Assembly (NCBI RefSeq): GCF_019083805.1
Contig: NZ_JAHRDV010000009.1
Location: forward strand, 1-64,000
DNA from: Acetobacter estunensis
GTDB lineage: Bacteria; Pseudomonadota; Alphaproteobacteria; Acetobacterales; Acetobacteraceae
Reading direction: 5' to 3'
Length of the DNA: 64,000 nt
In this document: in pieces, positions 17,399 to 26,018 of the stretch
Numbering within the stretch: position 1 is the stretch's first letter
Layout: each line of letters begins with the position of its first letter
Notes under the pieces: generated by a model
Databases searched by the model: none
Told to the model about the DNA's origin: nothing
The model's input: the letters and a program-made list of their open reading frames with translations, nothing else
Made by a program: the position numbers and the translations under genes

Positions 17399-18331
17399 AT
17401 GGCTTCACGTATCTGGGGTGGGCGTCTTCTGAAGGCCGCTCTCGTAGCCTGTCTACCCGTAACGACCTCAGTCGCCATGGCGGCAGCGGAATCCAACGAT
17501 ACAATCACAATTGCTCAACATGACTGGGCTGGTAGCGAATTCAGTGCTTTGTTGCTTTCACGATTGCTGCAGGCAGCCGGTTACAGCACTAAGATTATTA
17601 CTATTGACGCTAGTTCTGTAAATACAGCGCTGGAAAACGGAGATATCACTTTCCAGCCTGAGGCGTGGACCACCAGTCATCCTGAAATCGAAAAACTTCT
17701 GACCGAAAAGAAGGTAACGGAAGTAGGTGAGAGCGGTCTTGTCGGCATGGACCGTTACTGGTACCCGCTCTACGTCAAGGAAAAATGTCCCGGCCTTCCA
17801 TCCTATAAGGCACTTAATGCCTGCGCCGCTCTGTTTGCTACCCCAGAAACAGGTTCCAAGGGACGTCTTCTGGTTTATCCGGAGGATTGGGGCGGCAACG
17901 ATGAAAAGCGTGTCGAGAATCTCGGCCTGAATTTCGAAGTCGTACACGCGGGTTCTGAAGCAGCACTGCTGGCAGAGGTGAAAGCGGCTGTTCAGCGCCA
18001 TCAGCCTATTCTGGCATGGCTATATGAACCCCACTGGGCACCTGTGGCGTTCAAAGGAGAGTATGTGGAGCTTCCGCCCTACACCAAGGAGTGTATCGAA
18101 AGCGGTAGTTTCGCGTGCGAGAAGCCCAAAGGCCCGATCCTCAAGCTGGCTTATAACGGCGCGAGTGCAAAATGGCCCGGTGCCTACAAAATTTTCAAGG
18201 CCATGTCTCTGAATAACCATGAGTATGGGCAGGCGCTTGAGGAAATCAGCCTTGATGGCAAGACGTCCGATGCCGTCGTAACCGAGTGGATGGATCACAA
18301 CAAGGACAGGTGGACAACCTGGCTGAAGTGA
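17399..18331 (+). CDS. glycine betaine/choline-type ABC substrate-binding protein
   Basis: Periplasmic binding protein of the ProX/OpuAC family for quaternary amines, 310 residues. A basic N-terminus and a hydrophobic segment ending VAMAAAE give a signal peptide. The mature protein begins ITIAQHDWAGSEFSA and has aromatic segments typical of a cation-binding box (PEAWTTSHP, MDRYWYPLYV, WLYEPHWAP), plus a Cys-containing CPGLPSYKALNAC loop common in betaine binders. The start at 17399 follows a GGAGGAGAG site. The fused permease follows 7 bases later and the ATPase is two genes on. The exact ligand (choline, betaine, carnitine or similar) cannot be read from sequence. Confidence 0.86.
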   Translation: MASRIWGGRLLKAALVACLPVTTSVAMAAAESNDTITIAQHDWAGSEFSALLLSRLLQAAGYSTKIITIDASSVNTALENGDITFQPEAWTTSHPEIEKLLTEKKVTEVGESGLVGMDRYWYPLYVKEKCPGLPSYKALNACAALFATPETGSKGRLLVYPEDWGGNDEKRVENLGLNFEVVHAGSEAALLAEVKAAVQRHQPILAWLYEPHWAPVAFKGEYVELPPYTKECIESGSFACEKPKGPILKLAYNGASAKWPGAYKIFKAMSLNNHEYGQALEEISLDGKTSDAVVTEWMDHNKDRWTTWLK

Positions 18332-18338
18332 ATTCACG

Positions 18339-20309
18339 ATGTCCGGATTTATGATTTCAATAGAACCAGCCGCCACTGGCCGGTGGAATGGCGGTCTTGT
18401 GGTCCTTCCGGCGCTTCTGCTGCTGATCGTAGCGTTGTGTGCGAATGCGGGGAATATGCTCCCGCACTGGCTGGTGGCATGGCCGCATGAAGCCGTGATT
18501 CCTCTGGCAACAGCCATCGGCAGCGGGTTGGACAGGCTGGCGCGATGTCATGTTTTTGCAGGTGTCACCGTCAAGGATGCGACACGTGCTTTTGCCTCAT
18601 TCATTGCTTGGCCAGCCAATCTTCTGGAAGAGATTCTTGTTGATGGCGTGTCACGCGGAGGTGGGGCCACGAAGGTGGTGGTAGCGCCACCGCTATCGTG
18701 GCTGGGCGTATCGCTGGCGACCGTCTGGCTCGGATGGCGGCGTGGCGGAGGCGCGCTGGCCACCCTCAGCCTAATGACTGTTCTTTATCTTCTGGGATTG
18801 GGGCTGTGGCAAAGCGCCATGCAGACACTTGCCCTGCTAGGTGTCGCAGTGCCATTCGGAATTGTGCTTGGATTTGGCATTGGTGTGCTTTTGTGGCGCC
18901 AAAAGCGCATGCAGGCCACAACTCTCCTGATGCTTGACCAGCTACAGACAATCCCGATTTTTGCCTATCTCGTCCCACTTGTTGGATTTTTTGGCCTTGG
19001 ATCCGCCACCGCCATTCTGGCGACCGTCATCTTCACTGTGCCCATCATGGCGCGCACAACGGTTTCCGGACTGACACGAGCAGAGACCGAGTTCGGCGAA
19101 GTATCCGATTCAATGGGGTGTCGCTTCGGACAGCGGCTGTTCCTCATTCTTGTGCCTTCCGCACGCCAGGATCTGCTGACCGGCGTGAATCAGGTCATCA
19201 TGTTGTCCTTTTCTTGCACGGTGCTCGCATCGCTCGTGGGAACGGCGGGATTGGGATACAATATCCTGATTGCTTTGCGGCAACTCAACATCGGGCGTGG
19301 GCTGGAAGCTGGTCTCGGTGTCACCATTCTGGCCATTCTGCTCGACCGCTTCTGTGCATCACACCCAGTGGCAAGTACTCGCGGTACGGGATGGCGCGAT
19401 TTGGGAGTGGCGGCTCTGCTCCTACTTGTCCCTACTCTTGTCAGTTTTCATGAAGCTGCGCTCGTGCATTTTCCCAATAGCTGGCGTTTCTCCTCAGGCA
19501 ATGTGGTCGATAACGCTGTTGAGTGGATCAACGTCAACCTGTTCTGGCTCACAGATGACATCAAGGCTTGGCTTCTGATTCATATGCTCATGCCGCTGCG
19601 CGATGAAATGCAGACGCTCACTTGGAGTGGCGTGGTGCTGTTTCTTGCGTTTCTGGGCTACTGCGCGCGGGGCTGGCGCGGGATGCTGCTGGTGGCGGCT
19701 CTGGCCACATTCCCAGCGGCTGTCGGGATGTGGAAGCCCACAATGATGACGGTTTATCTGTGCCTGATTTCGGTGATTATGGCAGCACTCATCGGGCTCC
19801 CGGTAGGCATCGTGGCAGGGCGACACCCACGGTGGGGACGTTTCATCCTGACTCTTTGCGATCTTCTGCAGACGCTTCCTGCCTTTGTCTATCTGATACC
19901 GGTGATCATGTTCTTTGGCTCCGGTGATTTTTCAGCCTTTGTCGCGGTCGTGGTGTTTGCCATGTGTCCGGTCATCCGTTTCACAGCTTTGGGCATCCGT
20001 GAAGTGCCACTCTCATTGCAGGAAGCGGGACGTCAGCTTGGCATGACGGAGTGGCAGATGTTGCGCAAGGTCGAACTGCCCATGGCACGCTCGCATATCC
20101 TTCTGGGTATCAATTTCGCCGTGAACATGGCGCTGGCAATGCTTGTCGTAACGGCATTGATTGGCACACGTGATCTCGGTCGTGAAACCGTCAATGCGTT
20201 GTCACGGGTTGATGCCGGTCAGGGGCTGACTGCAGGACTTGCCGTCGCCAGCCTTTCACTGATCGCCAACCAGATCATTGGTGGATTTGCGGGCCGCCAG
20301 TCACAGTAA
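18339..20309 (+). CDS. fused two-domain ABC permease (ProW-type)
   Basis: Inner-membrane permease of 656 residues made of two ProW-like halves in tandem, each with the family core. The first half has LLMLDQLQTIPIFAYLVPLV and VPSARQDLLTGVNQVIMLSF; the second has CDLLQTLPAFVYLIPVIMFF and ELPMARSHILLGINFAVNMA. Ordinary ProW is roughly half this size and works as a dimer, so this chain can supply both permease domains. The gene lies 7 bases after the binding-protein gene. Confidence 0.88.
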   Translation: MSGFMISIEPAATGRWNGGLVVLPALLLLIVALCANAGNMLPHWLVAWPHEAVIPLATAIGSGLDRLARCHVFAGVTVKDATRAFASFIAWPANLLEEILVDGVSRGGGATKVVVAPPLSWLGVSLATVWLGWRRGGGALATLSLMTVLYLLGLGLWQSAMQTLALLGVAVPFGIVLGFGIGVLLWRQKRMQATTLLMLDQLQTIPIFAYLVPLVGFFGLGSATAILATVIFTVPIMARTTVSGLTRAETEFGEVSDSMGCRFGQRLFLILVPSARQDLLTGVNQVIMLSFSCTVLASLVGTAGLGYNILIALRQLNIGRGLEAGLGVTILAILLDRFCASHPVASTRGTGWRDLGVAALLLLVPTLVSFHEAALVHFPNSWRFSSGNVVDNAVEWINVNLFWLTDDIKAWLLIHMLMPLRDEMQTLTWSGVVLFLAFLGYCARGWRGMLLVAALATFPAAVGMWKPTMMTVYLCLISVIMAALIGLPVGIVAGRHPRWGRFILTLCDLLQTLPAFVYLIPVIMFFGSGDFSAFVAVVVFAMCPVIRFTALGIREVPLSLQEAGRQLGMTEWQMLRKVELPMARSHILLGINFAVNMALAMLVVTALIGTRDLGRETVNALSRVDAGQGLTAGLAVASLSLIANQIIGGFAGRQSQ

Positions 20310-20337
20310 TCATGCATCCAGAAGATGGAACGGACGA

Positions 20338-21924
20338 ATGACTCACACATATATTGTCGTTGGAGCTGGATCGGCTGGATGTGTACTGGCTGCGCGACTG
20401 AGCGAGGACCCGACCATAAGCGTACTGCTTCTTGAGGCAGGCCCCCGTGACGCTCATCCGCTGATTCACATACCGGCAGCTCTTCCAGCCGTGGCACCAC
20501 GGGCCTCTTTGAACTGGGGATATTATACGGAGCCCGAAGCGGAACTAAACGGCCGGCGGCTGTTCTGGCCACGAGGCAAGGTGCTCGGTGGCAGCAGCGC
20601 CATCAACGGCATGGTATACACGCGAGGAAATGCCGGTGATTACGACGCGTGGGAACAGCTCGGTGCGACAGGATGGAGTTACGAAGATGTGCTCCCATAT
20701 TTTCGCAAGAGTGAGAGCAACGTGCGCGGGGCAAGTCGATATCATGGTGCCCAAGGGCCCCTGCATGTCACACGGGGTGTGAGGACCTCCGAACTGTGCG
20801 ATCTTTTCATCGAAGCCGGTCTGCAGGCAGGATATCCTTATAACGAAGATTTCAATGCCGCCGATCAGAACGGTTTTGGTGATTTTGACGCCACCGTATG
20901 GAAGGGGCGCCGCTGGAGCACGGCAACGGCCTTTCTGAAACGCGCACGTAAACGTCCCAATCTCACGGTTATCACCGGGGCAACAGTGAACCGTATCCTG
21001 TGGACCGGACATCGGGCCGTGGGTGTGGAATATGTGCGGGGACAGGATATTGTCAGAACTTACTGTGAGGGAGAGATCATTCTCTCTGGCGGCACCATCA
21101 ATTCTCCACAGATTCTACAGCTTTCAGGCATTGGCCCAGCTGATGTGCTTCGTGGTCTCGATATTCCCGTCATGGTGGACAGTCCCGAGGTCGGAAAAAA
21201 CATGCAGGATCATCTGTGTGTGTGTCTGATGTCGCAAATTACTGCACCGATTAGCCATTACAAATGGCTCCAGCCGATGGCCGCGATGAAAGCAACGCTT
21301 CATTATGCGCTTGGGCGCAAGGGGGTGGCGGCAGAGGCTCCTCTGTCAACCGGTGCATTTTTCCGAAGTGCGGACGATCAGAAATACCCCGACATCCAGC
21401 TTCATCTTACACCGGCTCTGGTCACCAGTCATGATAGCGGATGGCCGAGCGAACACGGTATGACCGTCTATATCAACCATGCGTATCCCGAGAGCCGTGG
21501 CACCGTCACGATATCCAGCGATGACCCGCTGAAGCATCCCAAAATCGCGGCGAACTACCTCTCCGCCCCGGGGGATATCGACATTCTCCGCAATGCCGTC
21601 AGAAAAACCCGTGATATTCTTTCTGGCTCAGTATTCGATAGTGTGCGTGGTAGTGCGATTACCTTGCATGATGGGCATGTCACAGACGCCGAAATCGATT
21701 CCTTCATTCGGGCAGAGGCCGAGACGGTCTATCATCCGGTGGGAAGTTGCCGCATGGGCAGTGATTCTGCTGCGGTCGTCACACCCGATCTAAAGGTACA
21801 AGGCGTGGAAGGCGTGCGTGTCGTTGACGCCTCGGTCATGCCACGACTCATTAACGGCAACACTAATGCTCCGGCCATCATGATTGCGGAACGCGGTGCC
21901 GACTTCATTCGCAAGAGAGGCTGA
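20338..21924 (+). CDS. GMC-family choline dehydrogenase-like oxidoreductase
   Basis: FAD-dependent alcohol dehydrogenase of the glucose-methanol-choline family, 528 residues. It begins YIVVGAGSAGCVLAARLSED (Rossmann FAD motif), has the GMC signature GKVLGGSSAINGMVYTRGN, and ends with the active-site YHPVGSCRMG histidine and the NGNTNAPAIMIAERGADFI signature. It is in the AlkJ/BetA branch. Between the ABC permease and ATPase genes and ahead of an aldehyde dehydrogenase, oxidation of an amino-alcohol such as choline is the obvious reading, but GMC branches cover many alcohols. Confidence 0.87.
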   Translation: MTHTYIVVGAGSAGCVLAARLSEDPTISVLLLEAGPRDAHPLIHIPAALPAVAPRASLNWGYYTEPEAELNGRRLFWPRGKVLGGSSAINGMVYTRGNAGDYDAWEQLGATGWSYEDVLPYFRKSESNVRGASRYHGAQGPLHVTRGVRTSELCDLFIEAGLQAGYPYNEDFNAADQNGFGDFDATVWKGRRWSTATAFLKRARKRPNLTVITGATVNRILWTGHRAVGVEYVRGQDIVRTYCEGEIILSGGTINSPQILQLSGIGPADVLRGLDIPVMVDSPEVGKNMQDHLCVCLMSQITAPISHYKWLQPMAAMKATLHYALGRKGVAAEAPLSTGAFFRSADDQKYPDIQLHLTPALVTSHDSGWPSEHGMTVYINHAYPESRGTVTISSDDPLKHPKIAANYLSAPGDIDILRNAVRKTRDILSGSVFDSVRGSAITLHDGHVTDAEIDSFIRAEAETVYHPVGSCRMGSDSAAVVTPDLKVQGVEGVRVVDASVMPRLINGNTNAPAIMIAERGADFIRKRG

Positions 21925-21928
21925 GACG

Positions 21929-22993
21929 ATGTCGCATGTACCTGAAGCTGACATGTCTACAGCTCCCACGCCAAAATTGCAGGTCGGGGAACTGTGGAAG
22001 ATTTATGGAGCCAATGCAGAGAGGCTCATTGGCGACCGTAACAGTGCCCCGGATGATGCCTTTCTGGAAAAACACGGTCTCTTCGGCGCTGTGCGCGGCG
22101 TGAGCTTTGATGTGATGCCTGGCGAACTGATCACGCTCATGGGGCTATCGGGCAGTGGAAAGTCCACCCTTCTGCGAGCCGTCAGTCGGTTGATAGAGCC
22201 TTCTTATGGGACGCTATTGATTGATGGACAGGACTTTCTGGGAGCTTCATCACAGGAACTCATCAATATCCGTCGTCATCGGTTGGGTATGGTGTTCCAG
22301 CACTACGCCCTGTTGCCACACCGTACAGTTCTAGAAAACGTGGCGCTCCCGCTTGAAGTTCGAGGAGAAACTCTCCCTTCACGCATTGAAAAGGCACGCA
22401 GGACCATTGATCTGGTGGGGTTGGGAAAGCTCATCGGCCGCTATCCATCTCAGTTATCCGGTGGACAACAGCAACGCGTGGGGATTGCGCGATCTCTGGT
22501 GACAGATCCCGACATATGGTTTCTGGATGAGCCTTTTTCGGCCCTTGATCCGCTTATCCGTCGTGAACTGCAACAGGAGCTTCTGCGTCTACAGAAAATC
22601 GTGAACAAGACGATCCTTTTCGTGACCCATGACTTCGATGAAGCCGTTCGTCTGGCTACGCGGATCATTGTGATGGAAGCCGGGCGCATCGTGCAGATCG
22701 GCACACCCGAAGACATCGTCCTGAGACCGAAGAATGCGTATATTGAAGCATTCACGCGCAATATTCCAAAAGCCAATGTCGTCACTATCGGAGCGATCGC
22801 GCGCCCAGCGGCGGATGAAACTCTGAATGGTGTTCTGCCCGCACAGGCACGGATCGTTGACGCAGCACCACAGATCATTGCGTCATCTGGCACATTTGGA
22901 GTCGAGACAGCCGACGGACATCGGGTTGGAGTCATCGGGACCACCGACATCCTGCCATTCCTATTCTCATCACCTGAAAAACAGGCAGCCTGA
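21929..22993 (+). CDS. glycine betaine/choline-type ABC ATPase (ProV-like)
   Basis: ATPase of the quaternary-amine importer, 354 residues. Walker A is GLSGSGKST, the signature LSGGQQQRVGIARSL and Walker B DIWFLDEPFSALD, followed by the FVTHDFDEAVRLATR switch His. An N-terminal extension with a GDRNSAPDDAFLEKHGLFGAV segment is typical of ProV/OpuAA. The C-terminal region after the ATPase is about 70 residues and may be a reduced CBS-like module. The ATG at 21929 is 4 bases after the GMC stop, so the ATPase is separated from its permease by the dehydrogenase gene, an unusual order. Confidence 0.9.
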   Translation: MSHVPEADMSTAPTPKLQVGELWKIYGANAERLIGDRNSAPDDAFLEKHGLFGAVRGVSFDVMPGELITLMGLSGSGKSTLLRAVSRLIEPSYGTLLIDGQDFLGASSQELINIRRHRLGMVFQHYALLPHRTVLENVALPLEVRGETLPSRIEKARRTIDLVGLGKLIGRYPSQLSGGQQQRVGIARSLVTDPDIWFLDEPFSALDPLIRRELQQELLRLQKIVNKTILFVTHDFDEAVRLATRIIVMEAGRIVQIGTPEDIVLRPKNAYIEAFTRNIPKANVVTIGAIARPAADETLNGVLPAQARIVDAAPQIIASSGTFGVETADGHRVGVIGTTDILPFLFSSPEKQAA

Positions 22994-23010
22994 AAAGGAT
23001 ATATCCCATC

Positions 23011-24495
23011 ATGATGACACACGATGAATGGAAGAATCGTGCAGAGTCTCTCAGGTTCCGCAATCGGTGCTGGATTGACGGCAGAGCGGTCGATGCCGTG
23101 TCAGGCGCAACATTTCCCTGCGTGAACCCGGCCACAGGTACGGTATTGACCGAAGTGGCGCGAGGCGGAGTGGCAGACATCGATCTGGCCGTGGGTGCCG
23201 CGCGACGAGCATTTTCCGATCGTCGCTGGTCTGGTCTGCAACCTGTCGAACGTAAGGACGTACTGCTACGTCTGGCCGCCTTGATCCGTGATCACCTTGA
23301 AGAATTCGCTCTTCTTGAAACGCTCGATATGGGCAAGCCGATCAGTGACAGCCTGCAGTATGACGCGCCCGGTTCGGCCGCCATTCTGCAATGGCACGCT
23401 GAAGCGATCGATAAGCTCTATGGAGAAATTGCCCCCACGGGCACGGCAGATCTGGCGCTGGTCCGACGTGTGCCGCTGGGGGTCGTGGGAGCCGTCGTTC
23501 CATGGAACTACCCGCTTGAGATGGCAATATGGAAGATCGCGCCGGCTTTGGCGGTGGGGAACTCGGTCGTCCTCAAGCCTGCCGAGCAATCTCCTCTCTC
23601 AGCGCTCCGTCTTGCGGAACTGGCCAGTGAAGCGGGCCTTCCAGACGGCGTGCTAAATGTGGTACCCGGCTTTGGTGAAGATGCCGGTCAGGCGCTGGGG
23701 CGACACATGGAGGTGGACTGTATTGCGTTCACGGGCTCGACCGCGATCGGCAAGATGTTCATGCGCTATGCCGGCGAAAGCAACATGAAGATGGTGTGGC
23801 CGGAGACGGGAGGGAAAAGTCCAAACGTGATCTTTGCCGATGCCGATCTTGAAGCGGCAGCGACATCTGCGGCCTTTGGAATATTTTTCAATCAGGGCGA
23901 AGTCTGTTCCGCAAACTCCCGACTCTTGGTCGAACGACCGGTTCTGGAAGAAATGCTCGAACGCCTTACGGCTCTTGCCACAGATTTCCAGCCGGGTGAT
24001 CCACTGGATCCACAGACGCACGCAGGCTCTCTGGTTGATGGACGCCACGCTGACCGGGTCATGAAATTCATCGATCAGGCCAGGAAAGATGGCCGACTTG
24101 TTACTGGTGGTGAGCGGCGTGTGATCAATGGATCGGATGCGTTCGTCACTCCCACGATCTTCACAGATTTGCCGCCCGGGGCAGAACTGCTGCGAGAGGA
24201 AGTGTTCGGTCCTGTGTTGACAGTACAGGCATTCGATACGGAAGAAAAAGCGCTCTCTCTCGCCAATGATACGGTCTATGGACTGGCCGCTTCAGTGTGG
24301 ACACGCGACTTGAGCAGGGCGTTGCGCGTATCGGACAAACTCGAAGCGGGAGCTGTGTCCATCAACACGGTTGATGCTCTTTCAGTGATGACGCCATTTG
24401 GCGGATTGAAGCAGTCAGGCTTTGGCCGTGATCTCTCTTTGCACTCGTTCGACAAGTATTCGGCCCTCAAGACGAGTTGGATCAAGGTGGGGTGA
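23011..24495 (+). CDS. NAD(P)-dependent aldehyde dehydrogenase (betaine-aldehyde/PuuC-like)
   Basis: Cytosolic aldehyde dehydrogenase of 494 residues. The catalytic Cys is about residue 299 (FNQGEVCSANSR), the general-base Glu about 265 (PETGGKSPN), the cofactor Asn in VPWNYPLEM (about 166) and Lys in VVLKPAEQSP (about 189). ETGGKS in place of the more common ELGGKS fits the PuuC/betaine-aldehyde-type branch. It sits 17 bases after the ABC ATPase gene, behind an AAGGAT site, and should oxidise the aldehyde made by the GMC enzyme. Confidence 0.9.
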   Translation: MMTHDEWKNRAESLRFRNRCWIDGRAVDAVSGATFPCVNPATGTVLTEVARGGVADIDLAVGAARRAFSDRRWSGLQPVERKDVLLRLAALIRDHLEEFALLETLDMGKPISDSLQYDAPGSAAILQWHAEAIDKLYGEIAPTGTADLALVRRVPLGVVGAVVPWNYPLEMAIWKIAPALAVGNSVVLKPAEQSPLSALRLAELASEAGLPDGVLNVVPGFGEDAGQALGRHMEVDCIAFTGSTAIGKMFMRYAGESNMKMVWPETGGKSPNVIFADADLEAAATSAAFGIFFNQGEVCSANSRLLVERPVLEEMLERLTALATDFQPGDPLDPQTHAGSLVDGRHADRVMKFIDQARKDGRLVTGGERRVINGSDAFVTPTIFTDLPPGAELLREEVFGPVLTVQAFDTEEKALSLANDTVYGLAASVWTRDLSRALRVSDKLEAGAVSINTVDALSVMTPFGGLKQSGFGRDLSLHSFDKYSALKTSWIKVG

Positions 24496-24575
24496 GGACC
24501 ACCTCCAAGCCCACGCCGACTGTAGGGCTCTTGGAAAACGTGTTTCACGCTTAATATATCGTGAGGATTACTATA

Positions 24576-25700
24576 ATGGGCACGTGCACGGCATCTGCGG
24601 AACTGAATGAAAATGTGACCGCTCCATTCGAACAGGCAGAAGCGATGCCGGTTGCGGTCTATACATCACCTGATTTTCTCGAACTGGAACAATCGCACAT
24701 TTTTTCCGGGAGTTGGCTATGCGCCGGACGTACAAGTTCGCTGCCTACCCCCGGCGACTACCTGACGATGAAAATCGCGGATGAGCCAATTATCGTCCTG
24801 CGGGATGCGCAAGGAGAATTGCGTGCGATGTCGAATGTCTGCCGACATCGCATGTCCCTTCTTCTGGAAGGGCACGGGCATGTGTCGGTCATCACTTGTC
24901 CCTATCACGCATGGAGCTATGGACTTGATGGAGCGCTTCGCGGTGCTCCGGCCATGGATCAGAACAAGGGGTTCTGCAAAGAGAAATTCCGTCTGCCGCA
25001 GATACGCTGTGTGGACTGGCAAGGCTGGATCATGGTGACGCTTGACCCTGATCTTCCACCACCACATGAACTTTATGCGGATGTGGATCGGCTTGTGGGC
25101 TATCTGCACATGGAGAATTACGTCCAGACATTCAGTGAGCAGCACCGCTGGAACACGAATTGGAAGATCCTCGCGGAAAATTTCATGGAAAGCTATCACT
25201 TGCCCATGTGCCACTCCGGAACCATCGGGGGAACCACGAAACTCCGCGAAATGGTGTGCCCCGAAGGTTTTCCCGCGTTCAATTACCATCACATTCTCAA
25301 GGACGACACGGTGCCGCTGGCTCTGGCTCACCCGGGGAATACAGTGCTGCAAGGGGATGATCGCCGTCGCACATGGCTACTGGCGATCTATCCATCTCTA
25401 CTCATCACGCTGACGCCCGGTTACTTCTGGTATCTGTCACTTACGCCGGACGGTGTCGATCATGTGAACATTCTCTATGGCGGCGGCCTGTCTCCCGAGT
25501 TCATGGCAGATCCTCAGGCGCAAGAGCATTTTACATCACTCAAGACTCTGCTTGATGAGGTGAACAGAGAAGATCAGGGCTGCACGGAGCGTGTCTGGAA
25601 AGGATTACAGAGCCGCTTTGCCGTACCCGGCACACTATCGCATCTCGAACGGCCAAATTATGAGTTCGCCCGCTGGATTTCTCAGAAGGTCGGCGTTTGA
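24576..25700 (+). CDS. Rieske non-haem iron oxygenase, quaternary-amine type
   Basis: Oxygenase component of a Rieske monooxygenase/N-demethylase, 374 residues, close to CntA length. The [2Fe-2S] ligands are Cys89, His91, Cys108 and His111 (CRH ... CPYH). The mononuclear iron site is ENFMESYHLPMCH, giving His208 and His213. Position 205 is Glu where benzene-type dioxygenases have a bridging Asp; Glu here is reported for carnitine/betaine-type enzymes such as CntA. The start is the ATG after a TGAGGAT site; a GTG 15 bases upstream is open. No reductase or ferredoxin gene accompanies it, so electrons must come from elsewhere. Candidate substrate: glycine betaine, choline, carnitine or a relative (inferred). 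Confidence 0.87.
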   Translation: MGTCTASAELNENVTAPFEQAEAMPVAVYTSPDFLELEQSHIFSGSWLCAGRTSSLPTPGDYLTMKIADEPIIVLRDAQGELRAMSNVCRHRMSLLLEGHGHVSVITCPYHAWSYGLDGALRGAPAMDQNKGFCKEKFRLPQIRCVDWQGWIMVTLDPDLPPPHELYADVDRLVGYLHMENYVQTFSEQHRWNTNWKILAENFMESYHLPMCHSGTIGGTTKLREMVCPEGFPAFNYHHILKDDTVPLALAHPGNTVLQGDDRRRTWLLAIYPSLLITLTPGYFWYLSLTPDGVDHVNILYGGGLSPEFMADPQAQEHFTSLKTLLDEVNREDQGCTERVWKGLQSRFAVPGTLSHLERPNYEFARWISQKVGV

Positions 25701-25751
25701 TCGCAACATCTCACGCAACCTGTGGCATTGTGTCATTTCTCGAAGCGATCA

Positions 25752-25777
25752 GGGAACCTCCGATAAGGGAGGTTCCC
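25752..25777. terminator. terminator after the Rieske gene
   Basis: GGGAACCTCC (25752-25761) and GGAGGTTCCC (25768-25777) form a perfect 10-bp stem with a GATAAG loop, 51 bases after the Rieske stop. There is no long T-run, but strength and position fit the end of the catabolic operon. Confidence 0.68.
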
Positions 25778-25780
25778 CCT

Positions 25781-26018
25781 AAAGGCAACACACAGCTTCA
25801 GAATTTGCACACACACACTGTCAGTGATCGTGTGGTGTTCCGATAGCAGCCCAACATTCTGGCATGTTTCCGTCTTACTGAAATCACGCGGGAGCATGAC
25901 GTTTCGTAATACCACAAACATTAAAACTCACTTCAACAAGACGAAAACTCCAAAACTGGGGTAATCATCCAACACGTGGATGCTCTCGAACAACGATCTA
26001 CACTCATCGCAGACAGAT
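25781..26018. other. intergenic region after the catabolic block
   Basis: The gap from 25701 to 26018 is 318 bases. Beyond the terminator it contains no supported gene and is AT-rich, with an alternating CA tract near 25810-25820. It separates the rightward catabolic operon from the leftward amino-acid permease and marks the right boundary of the lower-GC block. Confidence 0.5.
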
